Positions 6,618 to 12,578 of a DNA stretch of 12,578 bases are shown one piece after another. The position numbers and the translations under genes were made by a program. The DNA comes from Planctomycetota bacterium (GTDB taxonomy: Bacteria; Planctomycetota; Planctomycetia; Pirellulales; Lacipirellulaceae): NCBI GenBank assembly GCA_024278035.1, contig JAJRUA010000179.1, forward strand, positions 1 to 12,578. The letters run 5' to 3'. The notes under the pieces were generated by a model. The model had not been told where the DNA came from and did no database searches. It saw only the letters and a list, made by a program, of their open reading frames with translations. Numbering within the stretch: position 1 is the stretch's first letter; every line of letters begins with the position of its first letter.

Positions 6618-6885
6618 GCCCAGCCAACAAGACACGCAAGAGGTTATTACCTCTGCATTATCCTTAAGCACCGATGATCGATTGGCGGTGATGGATGCAA
6701 TCCACGTCAGCTTGGCTGATTCGAGTGTCGATCATGGTCCCGCCGAAGTCGCGGAAGCGGTTCAGGCCGCTTGGCAAGACGAAATAGCCCGCCGCATAGG
6801 CGAGATTGATAGTGACAGCGTGAAAACCGTTCCTGCCCAAGAAGCGGAAAGGATGATTAAGGGCGATGCCAAACCTGCCGTTTGA
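6616..6885 (+). CDS. Type II antitoxin, addiction-module protein family
   Basis: An 89-aa acidic protein of the small addiction-module family that pairs with ParE/RelE toxins. The N-terminal part is helical, with TDDRLAVMDAIHVSLADS (about 20-37); the C-terminal part (WQDEIARRIGEIDSD, about 53-67, then VKTVPAQEAERMI) is the conserved toxin-binding segment of such antitoxins, whose usual form is R..E...G.V..V...E. The start at 6616 is chosen because GGAG lies nine bases upstream and a strong promoter ends at 6584. The toxin start overlaps its last 20 bases, so the two are translationally coupled. By analogy the protein is labile, neutralises the toxin and may repress its own promoter. Confidence 0.87.
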   Translation: MPSQQDTQEVITSALSLSTDDRLAVMDAIHVSLADSSVDHGPAEVAEAVQAAWQDEIARRIGEIDSDSVKTVPAQEAERMIKGDAKPAV

Positions 6886-7165
6886 ATATCTTCCCGAAGC
6901 TATCCTCGAAGCCCACGAGGCGTTTCACTGGTACGCGAGAAAGAGTCCGAGAGTCGCCGAGCATTTTTGGGAGGAGTTGGTTCGGGCCAGAGAGATGGTC
7001 GCCGGCAGCCCGTATGCCTGGACGCCCTATTACCACGGAACACGGATATTCCAGCTTCGCAAGTACCCTTATGGATTGGTTTACGTCCCTCGTCCGGAAA
7101 AGATCATCGGTGTTGCTGTTTGCCATATTTCTCGTCGCCCAGGATACTGGCGTTTGCGGGTGTAA
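6866..7165 (+). CDS. Type II toxin, ParE/RelE superfamily
   Basis: A 99-aa basic protein. It begins with a helical hairpin typical of the fold (YLPEAILEAHEAFHWYARKSPRVAEHFWEELVRA, in two segments, about 8-41). It continues with the beta sheet around YHGTRIFQLRKYPYGLVYV (about 56-74) and ends CHISRRPGYWRLRV. The Arg in the LRKYPY strand and the HxxRRPxYW ending are features of the ParE branch, many members of which target DNA gyrase; RelE-type mRNA cleavage is the alternative. ParE-type ends are more like this than canonical RelE, so gyrase is the likelier target, but this is inferred. The start overlaps the antitoxin gene and has AAGG about seven bases upstream. Confidence 0.88.
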   Translation: MPNLPFEYLPEAILEAHEAFHWYARKSPRVAEHFWEELVRAREMVAGSPYAWTPYYHGTRIFQLRKYPYGLVYVPRPEKIIGVAVCHISRRPGYWRLRV

Positions 7166-7198
7166 CCAGTTTGCAAATTGGTTTATGGAGACCGAAAT

Positions 7199-7735
7199 AT
7201 GAACCGTGAAGAATGGATTGAAAAAAGGATGCGAACCCGCCTTCTTGATGCGATTACAACACTTCCTGGAACGACACTCATCAGTGTAAATTACTGGTGT
7301 CTCAAAGGTGAGGCAAACGAATCCCGTATTTGCGACAAAAACTTTTACTTAGGCGGCGAAGTTGAACTTGTTTGTACGCACCCGGATTCGTCCGTTCGCA
7401 TTACGTGGGACGAAAACGCCGGGTTTGGAGAACACTTCTCTGTTTGTGCGCGCGACGGTTCCATATTCACCCTAGGTGATCTTGAGGTATTCGATGCATC
7501 AGATTGTCCTGTTTGGCGACCTCACATTGGCCAGCAAATTAAATCTGTGCGATTGTTTGGTTTTGATAATTGCCCATTTGTCATCGTTGTCAGCTCGCTC
7601 GGAGGAGACATATCGATTGGTAGCGGCTATCAAACCCAATTTCGGGGTGGAGATGACGTATTTATCGAACCGTTCGATATGAATTCATCTGCAATGGAGT
7701 CGCTCTCAGGAATGTGGGATTCAGCGAAAGAGTAG
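7199..7735 (+). CDS. Orphan protein of unknown function next to the toxin-antitoxin pair
   Basis: A 178-aa soluble, acidic protein I do not recognise. The ATG at 7199 is preferred over an in-frame TTG at 7178 because GGAG lies eight bases upstream. After an N-terminal helix (REEWIEKRMRTRLLDAI) the chain looks beta-rich, with alternating strands such as VELVCTHPDSSVRITW and SVRLFGFDNCPFVIVV. Near the end it has GSGYQTQFRGGDDVFIEPF, a Gly/Asp turn followed by a strand. There is no signal peptide or membrane segment. Base composition is about 45% GC in its first 120 bases against about 60% in the antiporter gene, which suggests recent acquisition. It starts 33 bases after the toxin stop and could be a third gene of that operon. 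It ends six bases before the convergent antiporter gene, with no terminator between. An immunity-type role is possible but not shown. Confidence 0.78.
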   Translation: MNREEWIEKRMRTRLLDAITTLPGTTLISVNYWCLKGEANESRICDKNFYLGGEVELVCTHPDSSVRITWDENAGFGEHFSVCARDGSIFTLGDLEVFDASDCPVWRPHIGQQIKSVRLFGFDNCPFVIVVSSLGGDISIGSGYQTQFRGGDDVFIEPFDMNSSAMESLSGMWDSAKE

Positions 7736-7741
7736 CCAACC

Positions 7742-9574
7742 TTAGAAAATCCCGCTCTCTCCCGCGACTTGCCCTTCTGGCAAATCGACGAGTGCCAAAA
7801 CCTTGTCGCCCGGTTTGGGGTCGAGCGGGTGGTCCGCGGAACCGATGCGTAGCTTGCCCTCTTCCGGAAAGGTGAACAACACGAGCGCCGACTCGCCGTA
7901 TTTTTCGATAAAATCTTCGTAACGAAAGTCTTCGCTGAGCGTGGTTTTTTTGATTTGCGATCCCGACTCGATGCGACTGCGGAGGCTTTCGTAAGTGATT
8001 CCTTCGCCAAAGAGGACACGGCCTTTGAGGTGGTCAGGAATGCGGCGGTGGCGTTCGCTCGTGTTCTCAGGGGGGGCGAAATGGTAGACGTTTGCGCTAC
8101 CGAAAAGTTCGCGGAACTCCATGGCGGCGATAGAGTTCACTTCGTCGTTGGGGGTCATGGCAAGCAATCGGCCAATGTCGCCCAGGTCGACCCCTTGGAC
8201 AATGAACTCGCTGCCAATGCTGGCGAAGTGAACTGGCAAGCCATTCATTCGGGCCGCCGCGACGCTCTGCGGATTGGTATCGACAAGCATGGTGGGGATG
8301 CCCTCGCTTTGCAGCGCTTGGGCAATTTGGCGGACGAGTGGCGAGGCCCCCGCAAAGATCACTCCCTGGGGGTCTTCGTGTGCCAAACCTAGCCGACGGG
8401 CCAGCGGGCCGAGCGTTAGGCCATAGACGGACACCGTGCCGACGATGACGAGGAACGTCGTCATCACAAGCCGTTCTGCCTCAGGCTGGAGGTTGGCGTT
8501 GTGGGAAAGTTCCAGCGCGAAGAGCGAAGCGATGGCAGCGGCAACAATGCCGCGCGGGTGGATCCAAGCGAGCAAGAGCCGCTCGTTGTGGGAGAGTTCG
8601 CTTCCGATAGTTGCAATGAAGATCGCTGCGGGACGAATCACTAGAATCAACGTTGCAACGAACGCCAAACCGCCCCAGCCGATCTGTTCGACTTCAGGCC
8701 AGCCGATACGGATTCGCGAAGAGAGCACGATAAACAAAACGGCGATCAATAGAACGCGGAGATTTTCTTTGAACTCAATAAGATGCTTAACCGTCGTACG
8801 GTTTTGATTGGCGAGCAGCAAGCCGAGGACCGTAACCGTAATAAGCCCCGACTCTTCTTGCAGGTGATTCGATACCGCAAACAGGAGAACAACCGCGGCC
8901 AGCACGAAAGCATTTTGCAAGTAATCGGGGATTTGGTAGCGATGCAGAAGTTGCACGATGATCCAAGCAGAGATGCCACCGAGCGCGACGCCTGTCGTGA
9001 CGGTCATGGCAAGGGTGAGAGCCGACTCTTTGGCAAACCCCGAGACGACACCATGAGCCACCACCTCAAACACCAGCGCCGCCAGGACGGCACCGATCGG
9101 ATCGTTGACGATTCCTTCCCATTTAATAACGGAGCCAATCCTTCCGGAGGGACGCACCTGGCGCAGTAGGGGCATGATGACGGTGGGGCCGCTGACCGTG
9201 AGCAGGGCTCCGAGCAGCGTGGCGATCGGCCAAGAAAAGTCCATGAGCCAGTGGGCCGCTGCGGCAGTTGCAATCCATGTGACGAACAGGCCCATGGTGA
9301 CGAGCCGAAAGACAACCGTGCCCGTCTCCTTGACATCTTTGAACCTCAGGTTGAGGCCCCCCTCGAAAAGGATCACACCGACCGCAAGCGACACCATGGG
9401 CAGCAGGACTTCGTTACCAATAAAACCTTCAGGCGGGCCGACAACCACGCCCAGGCAAAACCCAAACGCCAGCAAGAGCACGATCGCCGGCAATTGCAAA
9501 CGCCAAGCAAGCCACTGGGCCGAAACGCCCAGAGCCAAGACGGTCGCCAGATAGAGAGGGGTGCTTTCGAGCAT
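7742..9574 (-). CDS. Cation:proton antiporter with TrkA-N (RCK) domain
   Basis: A 610-aa inner-membrane protein. Residues 1-395 hold about twelve hydrophobic segments of a CPA-type Na+(K+)/H+ exchanger. VILFEGGLNL (67-76), the TM4-type SGPTVIMPLL (128-137), the ion-binding Asn-Asp pair N157-D158 in EGIVNDPIG, and HPRGIVAAA (339-347) with its conserved Arg are visible. A Rossmann regulatory domain follows (404-500; GVIFAGASPLV for the dinucleotide loop, LVDTNP for the acidic strand end), then a linker and a TrkA-C-like end with HPLDPKPGDKVLALV (582-596). Such domains gate transport by binding NAD(H) or nucleotides. The family member is NhaP/KefB-like, and ion specificity cannot be read from the sequence. 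The coding strand has a C10 tract 15 bases before the start and no Shine-Dalgarno. It is convergent with the orphan gene and divergent from the exported protein. Confidence 0.94.
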   Translation of the reverse strand: MLESTPLYLATVLALGVSAQWLAWRLQLPAIVLLLAFGFCLGVVVGPPEGFIGNEVLLPMVSLAVGVILFEGGLNLRFKDVKETGTVVFRLVTMGLFVTWIATAAAAHWLMDFSWPIATLLGALLTVSGPTVIMPLLRQVRPSGRIGSVIKWEGIVNDPIGAVLAALVFEVVAHGVVSGFAKESALTLAMTVTTGVALGGISAWIIVQLLHRYQIPDYLQNAFVLAAVVLLFAVSNHLQEESGLITVTVLGLLLANQNRTTVKHLIEFKENLRVLLIAVLFIVLSSRIRIGWPEVEQIGWGGLAFVATLILVIRPAAIFIATIGSELSHNERLLLAWIHPRGIVAAAIASLFALELSHNANLQPEAERLVMTTFLVIVGTVSVYGLTLGPLARRLGLAHEDPQGVIFAGASPLVRQIAQALQSEGIPTMLVDTNPQSVAAARMNGLPVHFASIGSEFIVQGVDLGDIGRLLAMTPNDEVNSIAAMEFRELFGSANVYHFAPPENTSERHRRIPDHLKGRVLFGEGITYESLRSRIESGSQIKKTTLSEDFRYEDFIEKYGESALVLFTFPEEGKLRIGSADHPLDPKPGDKVLALVDLPEGQVAGESGIF

Positions 9575-9708
9575 TTTTTGGAGTCGAGCGGGGGGGGGGA
9601 CGGATACTGCCCTCAGTCTACTTTCCCGCGTGGTGGGGCACCAACTGGGGGGCGAAATCGGCGATATCGATACAATCGGTTCGCGTGAAGGCCAGCAGGG
9701 GGCTCACC

Positions 9709-9761
9709 GGGCAACTGCCTGGGCCCCGTAAGTTGCCCTGCTTTCCTGGGGTAATTAGACT
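9709..9761 (+). promoter_or_regulatory. Candidate promoter with overlapping inverted repeat, upstream of exported-protein gene
   Basis: TTGCCC (9733-9738) and TAGACT (9756-9761) are spaced by 17 bases, each matching 4 of 6 consensus positions. A perfect 8-base inverted repeat, GGGCAACT (9709-9716) and AGTTGCCC (9731-9738), ends exactly on the proposed -35. AGCAGGG (9694-9700) can alternatively pair with CCCTGCT (9736-9742). The repeat is a candidate operator for a transcription factor. The 248 bases between the antiporter and exported-protein starts contain no other clear feature apart from the G10 tract at 9590-9599. Confidence 0.35.
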
Positions 9762-9822
9762 GTAAGCGTGTATCTTCCCCTCCCCCCGGCTACCCTTTAT
9801 TTACTCAGTCCCTGATTTTTCT

Positions 9823-10758
9823 ATGCTCCGTTGTCATTTATTCGCGTTCGCTGCGATTCTCTTTGCCAGTTCGGCCTGGCAGCAGGTCCAAGCTCAACAG
9901 GCTGGGCGGGCCCCGCGGGTTTTTGCGCCGGGCGTGGAGACGACGATTCCCGTGAGTCTTGATCCGGCAGAGACGACCAGCCGCCATGAGATGGTTGAGA
10001 TTCGCGCCCAGAAAAAACTCGATTGGCAGCCGGAGCTGCTCAATAAAAATCGGACTCTCTACAGCCAAGCGGCAGAGGCTCTCTTTACCCGCGACCTGTG
10101 GCAACTGGAGTTTTCCTTCAAACCGCTTCGGATGATTCGACTCGTGACCTCCAGCGGCGAGCAAAGACTCGTTTGGTACATGGTTTATCGAGTGAAAAAC
10201 ACGGGGACGGCACTCTCTCCCCAAAAATCCGAAGAGACGGGGGCCTTTACTTCCGTCGAAGTCAAATCAGGACCGATTCGGTTCTCGCCCCATGCAGTGC
10301 TTCAGGGGCAAGATGTGGCACCCAACGGCGGGAAAATCTATCGGGCGTATCTCGACAAGATCGTCCCCGGGGCGCTCGAGCCCATTCGGCAGCGGGAGAC
10401 GCCGGGGCGTGAGTTGCTCTCCAGTGTTCAGATGCCGCTTGAGCCACTGGCCGAAGGGGCCGAGCGGTGGGGCGTGCTGATGTGGGAAGGGATCGACCCA
10501 GAGATGGACTTTTTCAGCGTGTTTATTCGGGGGCTGACGAATGCCTACCAGTGGACCGACCCTGCTGGGGCTTACGCCGCCGGCGATTCCCCTGGGAAAG
10601 GGCGTGAATTTGCCAAGAAAGTGCTCCAGCTCAATTTTTGGCGTCCGGGCGACCGATTCTTGCAGCATGAGAACGAGGTCCGCTACGGCGTGCCCGCCGG
10701 CAAAGGGAGCCTCTACGGCACGGAGGACGGGGTTGCCCATCAGTGGGTTTACCGGTAA
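9823..10758 (+). CDS. Conserved exported protein of unknown function
   Basis: A 311-aa protein with a clear signal peptide: LFAFAAILFASSA hydrophobic core (about 6-18) and a VQA-QQ cleavage site near residue 24. The mature part lacks membrane segments and cysteines. It contains WQLEFSFKPLRMIRLV (about 93-108), a WYMVYRVKNTG strand (118-128), RGLTNAYQW, and a C-terminal LNFWRPGDRFLQHENEVRYG (about 269-288). I recall similar secreted proteins without assigned function in Pirellulales genomes, but this is memory and unverified. The pattern of strands with a 'YRVKNTG' element resembles an immunoglobulin-like domain. It is divergent from the antiporter and precedes rpmA. No ribosome-binding site is evident. 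Confidence 0.82.
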   Translation: MLRCHLFAFAAILFASSAWQQVQAQQAGRAPRVFAPGVETTIPVSLDPAETTSRHEMVEIRAQKKLDWQPELLNKNRTLYSQAAEALFTRDLWQLEFSFKPLRMIRLVTSSGEQRLVWYMVYRVKNTGTALSPQKSEETGAFTSVEVKSGPIRFSPHAVLQGQDVAPNGGKIYRAYLDKIVPGALEPIRQRETPGRELLSSVQMPLEPLAEGAERWGVLMWEGIDPEMDFFSVFIRGLTNAYQWTDPAGAYAAGDSPGKGREFAKKVLQLNFWRPGDRFLQHENEVRYGVPAGKGSLYGTEDGVAHQWVYR

Positions 10759-10814
10759 ACTGCGGGGCTTAGATCATTTCCCCCCGGGCGTTTCTCTAGC
10801 AGGGTGCCCTACCG

Positions 10815-10838
10815 GTGGCTTGGGATAGCTCGAGCCAC
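10815..10838 (+). promoter_or_regulatory. Leader hairpin upstream of rpmA
   Basis: GTGGCTTG (10815-10822) pairs with CGAGCCAC (10831-10838) over 8 bp with one U-G pair and an 8-base loop, 37 bases before the start of rpmA. Ribosomal protein genes often carry autoregulatory leaders, and this could be one; it has no T-tract, so it is not a classical terminator. Confidence 0.4.
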
Positions 10839-10874
10839 AACCGTTTTGCTGTAACACTTTGAGGATGGCCTGCC

Positions 10875-11129
10875 ATGGCACATAAAAAGGGACAAGGCTC
10901 CACACGTAACGGTCGCGATTCCAATGCCCAGCGGCGTGGCGTGAAGAAGTACGGTGGCGAGCACGTCATTGCTGGCAATATCTTGATCCGCCAACTTGGT
11001 AACAAGTGGCGTGCAGGTGCCAACGTCGGCCAGGGCAAAGACTATACTCTGTTCGCCCTGACTGAAGGCCACGTAATGTTCGACCAAAAGGGGCGTCGCA
11101 TTAACGTGACGCCCGTTGAAGCCAACTAG
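10875..11129 (+). CDS. rpmA: 50S ribosomal protein L27
   Basis: An 84-aa protein with the universally conserved L27 N-terminus [16 protein letters not shown], followed by the [10 protein letters not shown] and [17 protein letters not shown] segments. Length is normal. The N-terminal tail reaches the peptidyl transferase centre of the large subunit. It begins directly with MAHKK, so no Firmicute-type cleavable extension is present. GAGG lies ten bases upstream of the start. It is followed by an intrinsic terminator and then obgE, as in many bacteria, but rplU (L21), which normally precedes rpmA, is absent: the upstream gene is an unrelated exported protein. Confidence 0.99.
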   Translation: MAHKKGQGSTRNGRDSNAQRRGVKKYGGEHVIAGNILIRQLGNKWRAGANVGQGKDYTLFALTEGHVMFDQKGRRINVTPVEAN

Positions 11130-11173
11130 AATCGTGGCGGACGGATTCGCTCGGTCTGTTTACGCCCAACGAT

Positions 11174-11201
11174 AGGGATGTCCTTGGTGGCGTCCCTTTT
11201 T
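11174..11201 (+). terminator. Intrinsic terminator after rpmA
   Basis: AGGGATG (11174-11180) pairs with CGTCCCT (11191-11197), 7 bp with one U-G pair and a 10-base loop, followed by five T (11197-11201). It lies 45 bases after the rpmA stop and separates rpmA from obgE. A further hairpin without a T-tract (11253-11273, GGGTC/GACCC core) sits in the obgE leader. Confidence 0.75.
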
Positions 11202-11327
11202 CGTGCGCTGTTGTTCAAGGGGAAGAAGGGGGATGCTTGAAGGCAAGGGCTACCGGGGTCGAGGACGACCCGGCTCGCACCGTCGTTAAACTAGCGCCTC
11301 AAAACTAGCAACTAAAACAACTCCCCT

Positions 11328-12353
11328 ATGTTTGTCGATCGTGTTACTGTTGAAGTGGAAGCGGGCCGGGGGGGCGATGGATGCATGAGCTTTCGGCGGG
11401 AAAAGTACGTTCCGAAGGGAGGGCCGGACGGCGGCGACGGGGGCAATGGTGGTAGCATTCTCGTCATCGCCAAGGCGGGCGTTGATAGCTTGGCTGCGTT
11501 GATCCACCGCAAGCATTGGAAGGCAAAGGGGGGCACGCCGGGGCAAGGTTCGAAATGCCACGGAGCGTGTGCCGACGATCAGGTAATCTTCGTACCGCCT
11601 GGCACCGTGGTACGTGACGCGAAACATGACTTGGTGATGAAAGATCTTTCCGAAGCGGGTGACCAAGTTATCGTTGCCCAGGGGGGCAAAGGGGGCAAAG
11701 GAAACACGCGATTCAAGAGCGCCACGAACCAAGCCCCACGGCAGTTTACCCGTGGTGACCAGGGCGAGCGCCGCACGCTCATGTTCGAGCTCAAGGTGAT
11801 TGCCGACGTTGGCCTCTTGGGCAAGCCAAACGCCGGTAAAAGCACGCTATTGAGCCGTGTCTCACGCGCTCGGCCAGAGATTGCCGACTACCCGTTTACA
11901 ACCAAGAAGCCCAACATTGGCATCGTGCAGGTTGATTTTGACCGAGAGTTCGCGATGGCCGATATTCCGGGCCTCATCGAAGGGGCCAGCGAAGGGGTGG
12001 GCCTCGGCCATGAGTTCCTCCGCCACGTTGAGCGGACCCGAGTTTTGATTCACCTTGTGGAGCCCGACCCGCAAGATGCCACCGACCCGATCGGAAATTA
12101 CCATGCGATTCGCCAAGAGGTGGTTCGTTACGGCGAGCGAGTGGGAGTGGATCTTATCTCACGCCCCGAAATCATTGCCGTGAGCAAGCAGGAACTCCCC
12201 GGCTCGGAAGAAATTGCCGAGCAATTGGCCGAAGCAACGGGGGCAAAGATTTATCGTTTCAGCAGTGTCACGGGAGAAGGTCTCAAAGAACTGCTCAGCG
12301 AAACCCACCGCCAGCTCGTCGAAAGCCGTGGCGAATCACCATCGCGATGGTGA
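11328..12353 (+). CDS. obgE: GTPase Obg, ribosome assembly
   Basis: A 341-aa Obg GTPase acting late in 50S subunit assembly and linked to the stringent response and cell cycle. Residues 1-158 form the glycine-rich Obg domain (GRGGDGCMSFRREKY, GGPDGGDGGNGG, VPPGTVV). The G domain has G1 GKPNAGKST (165-173), switch I around PFTTKKPNIG (189-198), G3 DIPGLIEGAS (212-221) and G5 SSVTGEG (312-318). At the G4 position, where GTPases usually have NKxD, it reads SKQE (286-289), discussed separately. There is no long C-terminal extension. No Shine-Dalgarno is seen before the ATG. It follows rpmA but is separated from it by a terminator, so it needs its own promoter, which I could not identify. Its own terminator overlaps its stop codon. 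Confidence 0.98.
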   Translation: MFVDRVTVEVEAGRGGDGCMSFRREKYVPKGGPDGGDGGNGGSILVIAKAGVDSLAALIHRKHWKAKGGTPGQGSKCHGACADDQVIFVPPGTVVRDAKHDLVMKDLSEAGDQVIVAQGGKGGKGNTRFKSATNQAPRQFTRGDQGERRTLMFELKVIADVGLLGKPNAGKSTLLSRVSRARPEIADYPFTTKKPNIGIVQVDFDREFAMADIPGLIEGASEGVGLGHEFLRHVERTRVLIHLVEPDPQDATDPIGNYHAIRQEVVRYGERVGVDLISRPEIIAVSKQELPGSEEIAEQLAEATGAKIYRFSSVTGEGLKELLSETHRQLVESRGESPSRW

Positions 12354-12356
12354 TTT
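12334..12356 (+). terminator. Palindromic terminator overlapping the obgE stop codon
   Basis: Positions 12334-12355 form a perfect 22-base palindrome (AATCACCATCG / CGATGGTGATT), folding as a 9-bp stem with a CGCG loop. It is followed by TCTTT. The last codons (Ser-Pro-Ser-Arg-Trp) and the TGA stop of obgE lie inside the structure. On the minus strand no T-tract follows, so it serves obgE rather than the convergent gene. Confidence 0.6.
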
Positions 12357-12380
12357 CTTTGTGCCTTCGCGTCTTTGCGT
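12357..12380. repeat. Three tandem octamers (CTTTGTGC / CTTCGCGT / CTTTGCGT)
   Basis: Three near-identical 8-base units follow each other directly after the obgE terminator, in the 50-base gap between two convergent genes. Similar CTTTGCGT-type runs occur between genes in many bacterial genomes as I recall, but this is from memory and unverified. Confidence 0.5.
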
Positions 12381-12403
12381 GAGACTTCGGCAGTCGCCAC
12401 TTG

Positions 12404-12578
12404 TTAGCGGCTAGCAAGTAGCGCGTCACGCTCAATCTCTATGGCCAGTCGCGTGGCGATGATTTCGAGGACTTCGATTTCCGTATCGTCGAACGCGCGA
12501 GCCTCGTCACCGAAGAGCCAGAGGACGCCGTGGATGGTACGGTCGCTAGAGACGGGCAAACCGACAGCAGAACTGGCC
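12404..12578 (-). CDS. GAF-domain protein, C-terminal end (cut by window edge)
   Basis: An open frame on the minus strand enters from the window edge and stops at 12404, giving 57 residues. It reads as the end of a GAF domain: ASSAVGLPVSSDRTIHGVLWLF forms the last strands, and the closing helix is FDDTEIEVLEIIATRLAIEIER. The stop comes about seven residues after that helix, so no effector domain follows the GAF domain, although one may lie upstream outside the window. GAF domains bind small ligands or sense redox or light in signalling proteins. It is convergent with obgE, about 50 bases from its stop. Too short to be picked out without looking for the domain. Confidence 0.82.
   Translation of the reverse strand, partial: ASSAVGLPVSSDRTIHGVLWLFGDEARAFDDTEIEVLEIIATRLAIEIERDALLASR

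Noticed and set aside
7178..7198. TTG start at 7178 for the orphan gene
   Set aside because: The ATG at 7199 has GGAG eight bases upstream; the TTG has no ribosome-binding site.
7955..9688. Several long plus-strand reading frames opposite the antiporter
   Set aside because: They are antisense shadows with low-complexity, Arg/Pro-rich products, while the minus-strand protein has clear membrane and Rossmann motifs.
1..12578. CRISPR arrays, tRNA or rRNA genes, insertion sequences, prophage
   Set aside because: No regularly spaced repeats, tRNA-like cloverleaf, rRNA signature, transposase or integrase was seen on either strand.

Overview
The window looks like a chromosomal segment from a planctomycete, probably of the Pirellulales type. 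Three things point there: a gene pair of the methanofuran / tetrahydromethanopterin (H4MPT) C1 cofactor pathway, exported proteins of a style common in that phylum, and many genes without a clear Shine-Dalgarno sequence. The assignment comes from protein character alone, without a database search. Most of the window appears to be about 55-60% GC by eye.

Layout. Positions 1-306 hold the start of an exported protein on the minus strand, cut by the window edge. Positions 307-854 have no gene but carry four hairpins; two are long and have minus-strand T-tracts, so they probably terminate the genes to their right. From 5450 down to 855, five genes lie on the minus strand: sufU, cysK, lipA, an ASKHA-fold protein of the 'H4MPT-linked C1 transfer' family (MfnF-like), and an amino-acid-kinase-fold protein (MfnE-like). 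Between sufU and cysK, about 330 bases contain a long paired structure (4842-5055) that may be an unassigned RNA. From 5654 to 7735 the plus strand carries a DUF3891 protein, a type II toxin-antitoxin pair with a strong sigma70-type promoter, and a relatively AT-rich orphan gene. The last three form a small accessory islet. A 610-aa cation:proton antiporter with a TrkA-N domain (minus, 7742-9574) follows. It is divergent from an exported protein (9823-10758). Then come rpmA (ribosomal protein L27) and obgE (ribosome-assembly GTPase), each with its own terminator. The window ends in the C-terminus of a GAF-domain protein on the minus strand.

How the genes fit together. CysK makes cysteine, the usual sulfur source for Fe-S assembly. 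SufU hands cysteine-derived sulfur to that pathway. LipA is an Fe-S enzyme that consumes one of its clusters to put sulfur into lipoyl groups. The three neighbours therefore form a sulfur chain, although there is no cysteine desulfurase here. The MfnF/MfnE-like pair, overlapping by 4 bases, probably belongs to synthesis of the methanofuran-type carrier used in H4MPT-linked formaldehyde oxidation. rpmA and obgE are the common ribosome pair, here without rplU.

I found no convincing new multi-gene system. The most interesting unexplained items are the paired structure at 4842-5055, the orphan gene beside the toxin-antitoxin pair, the Obg G4 motif variant, and several hairpins placed over regulatory sites.
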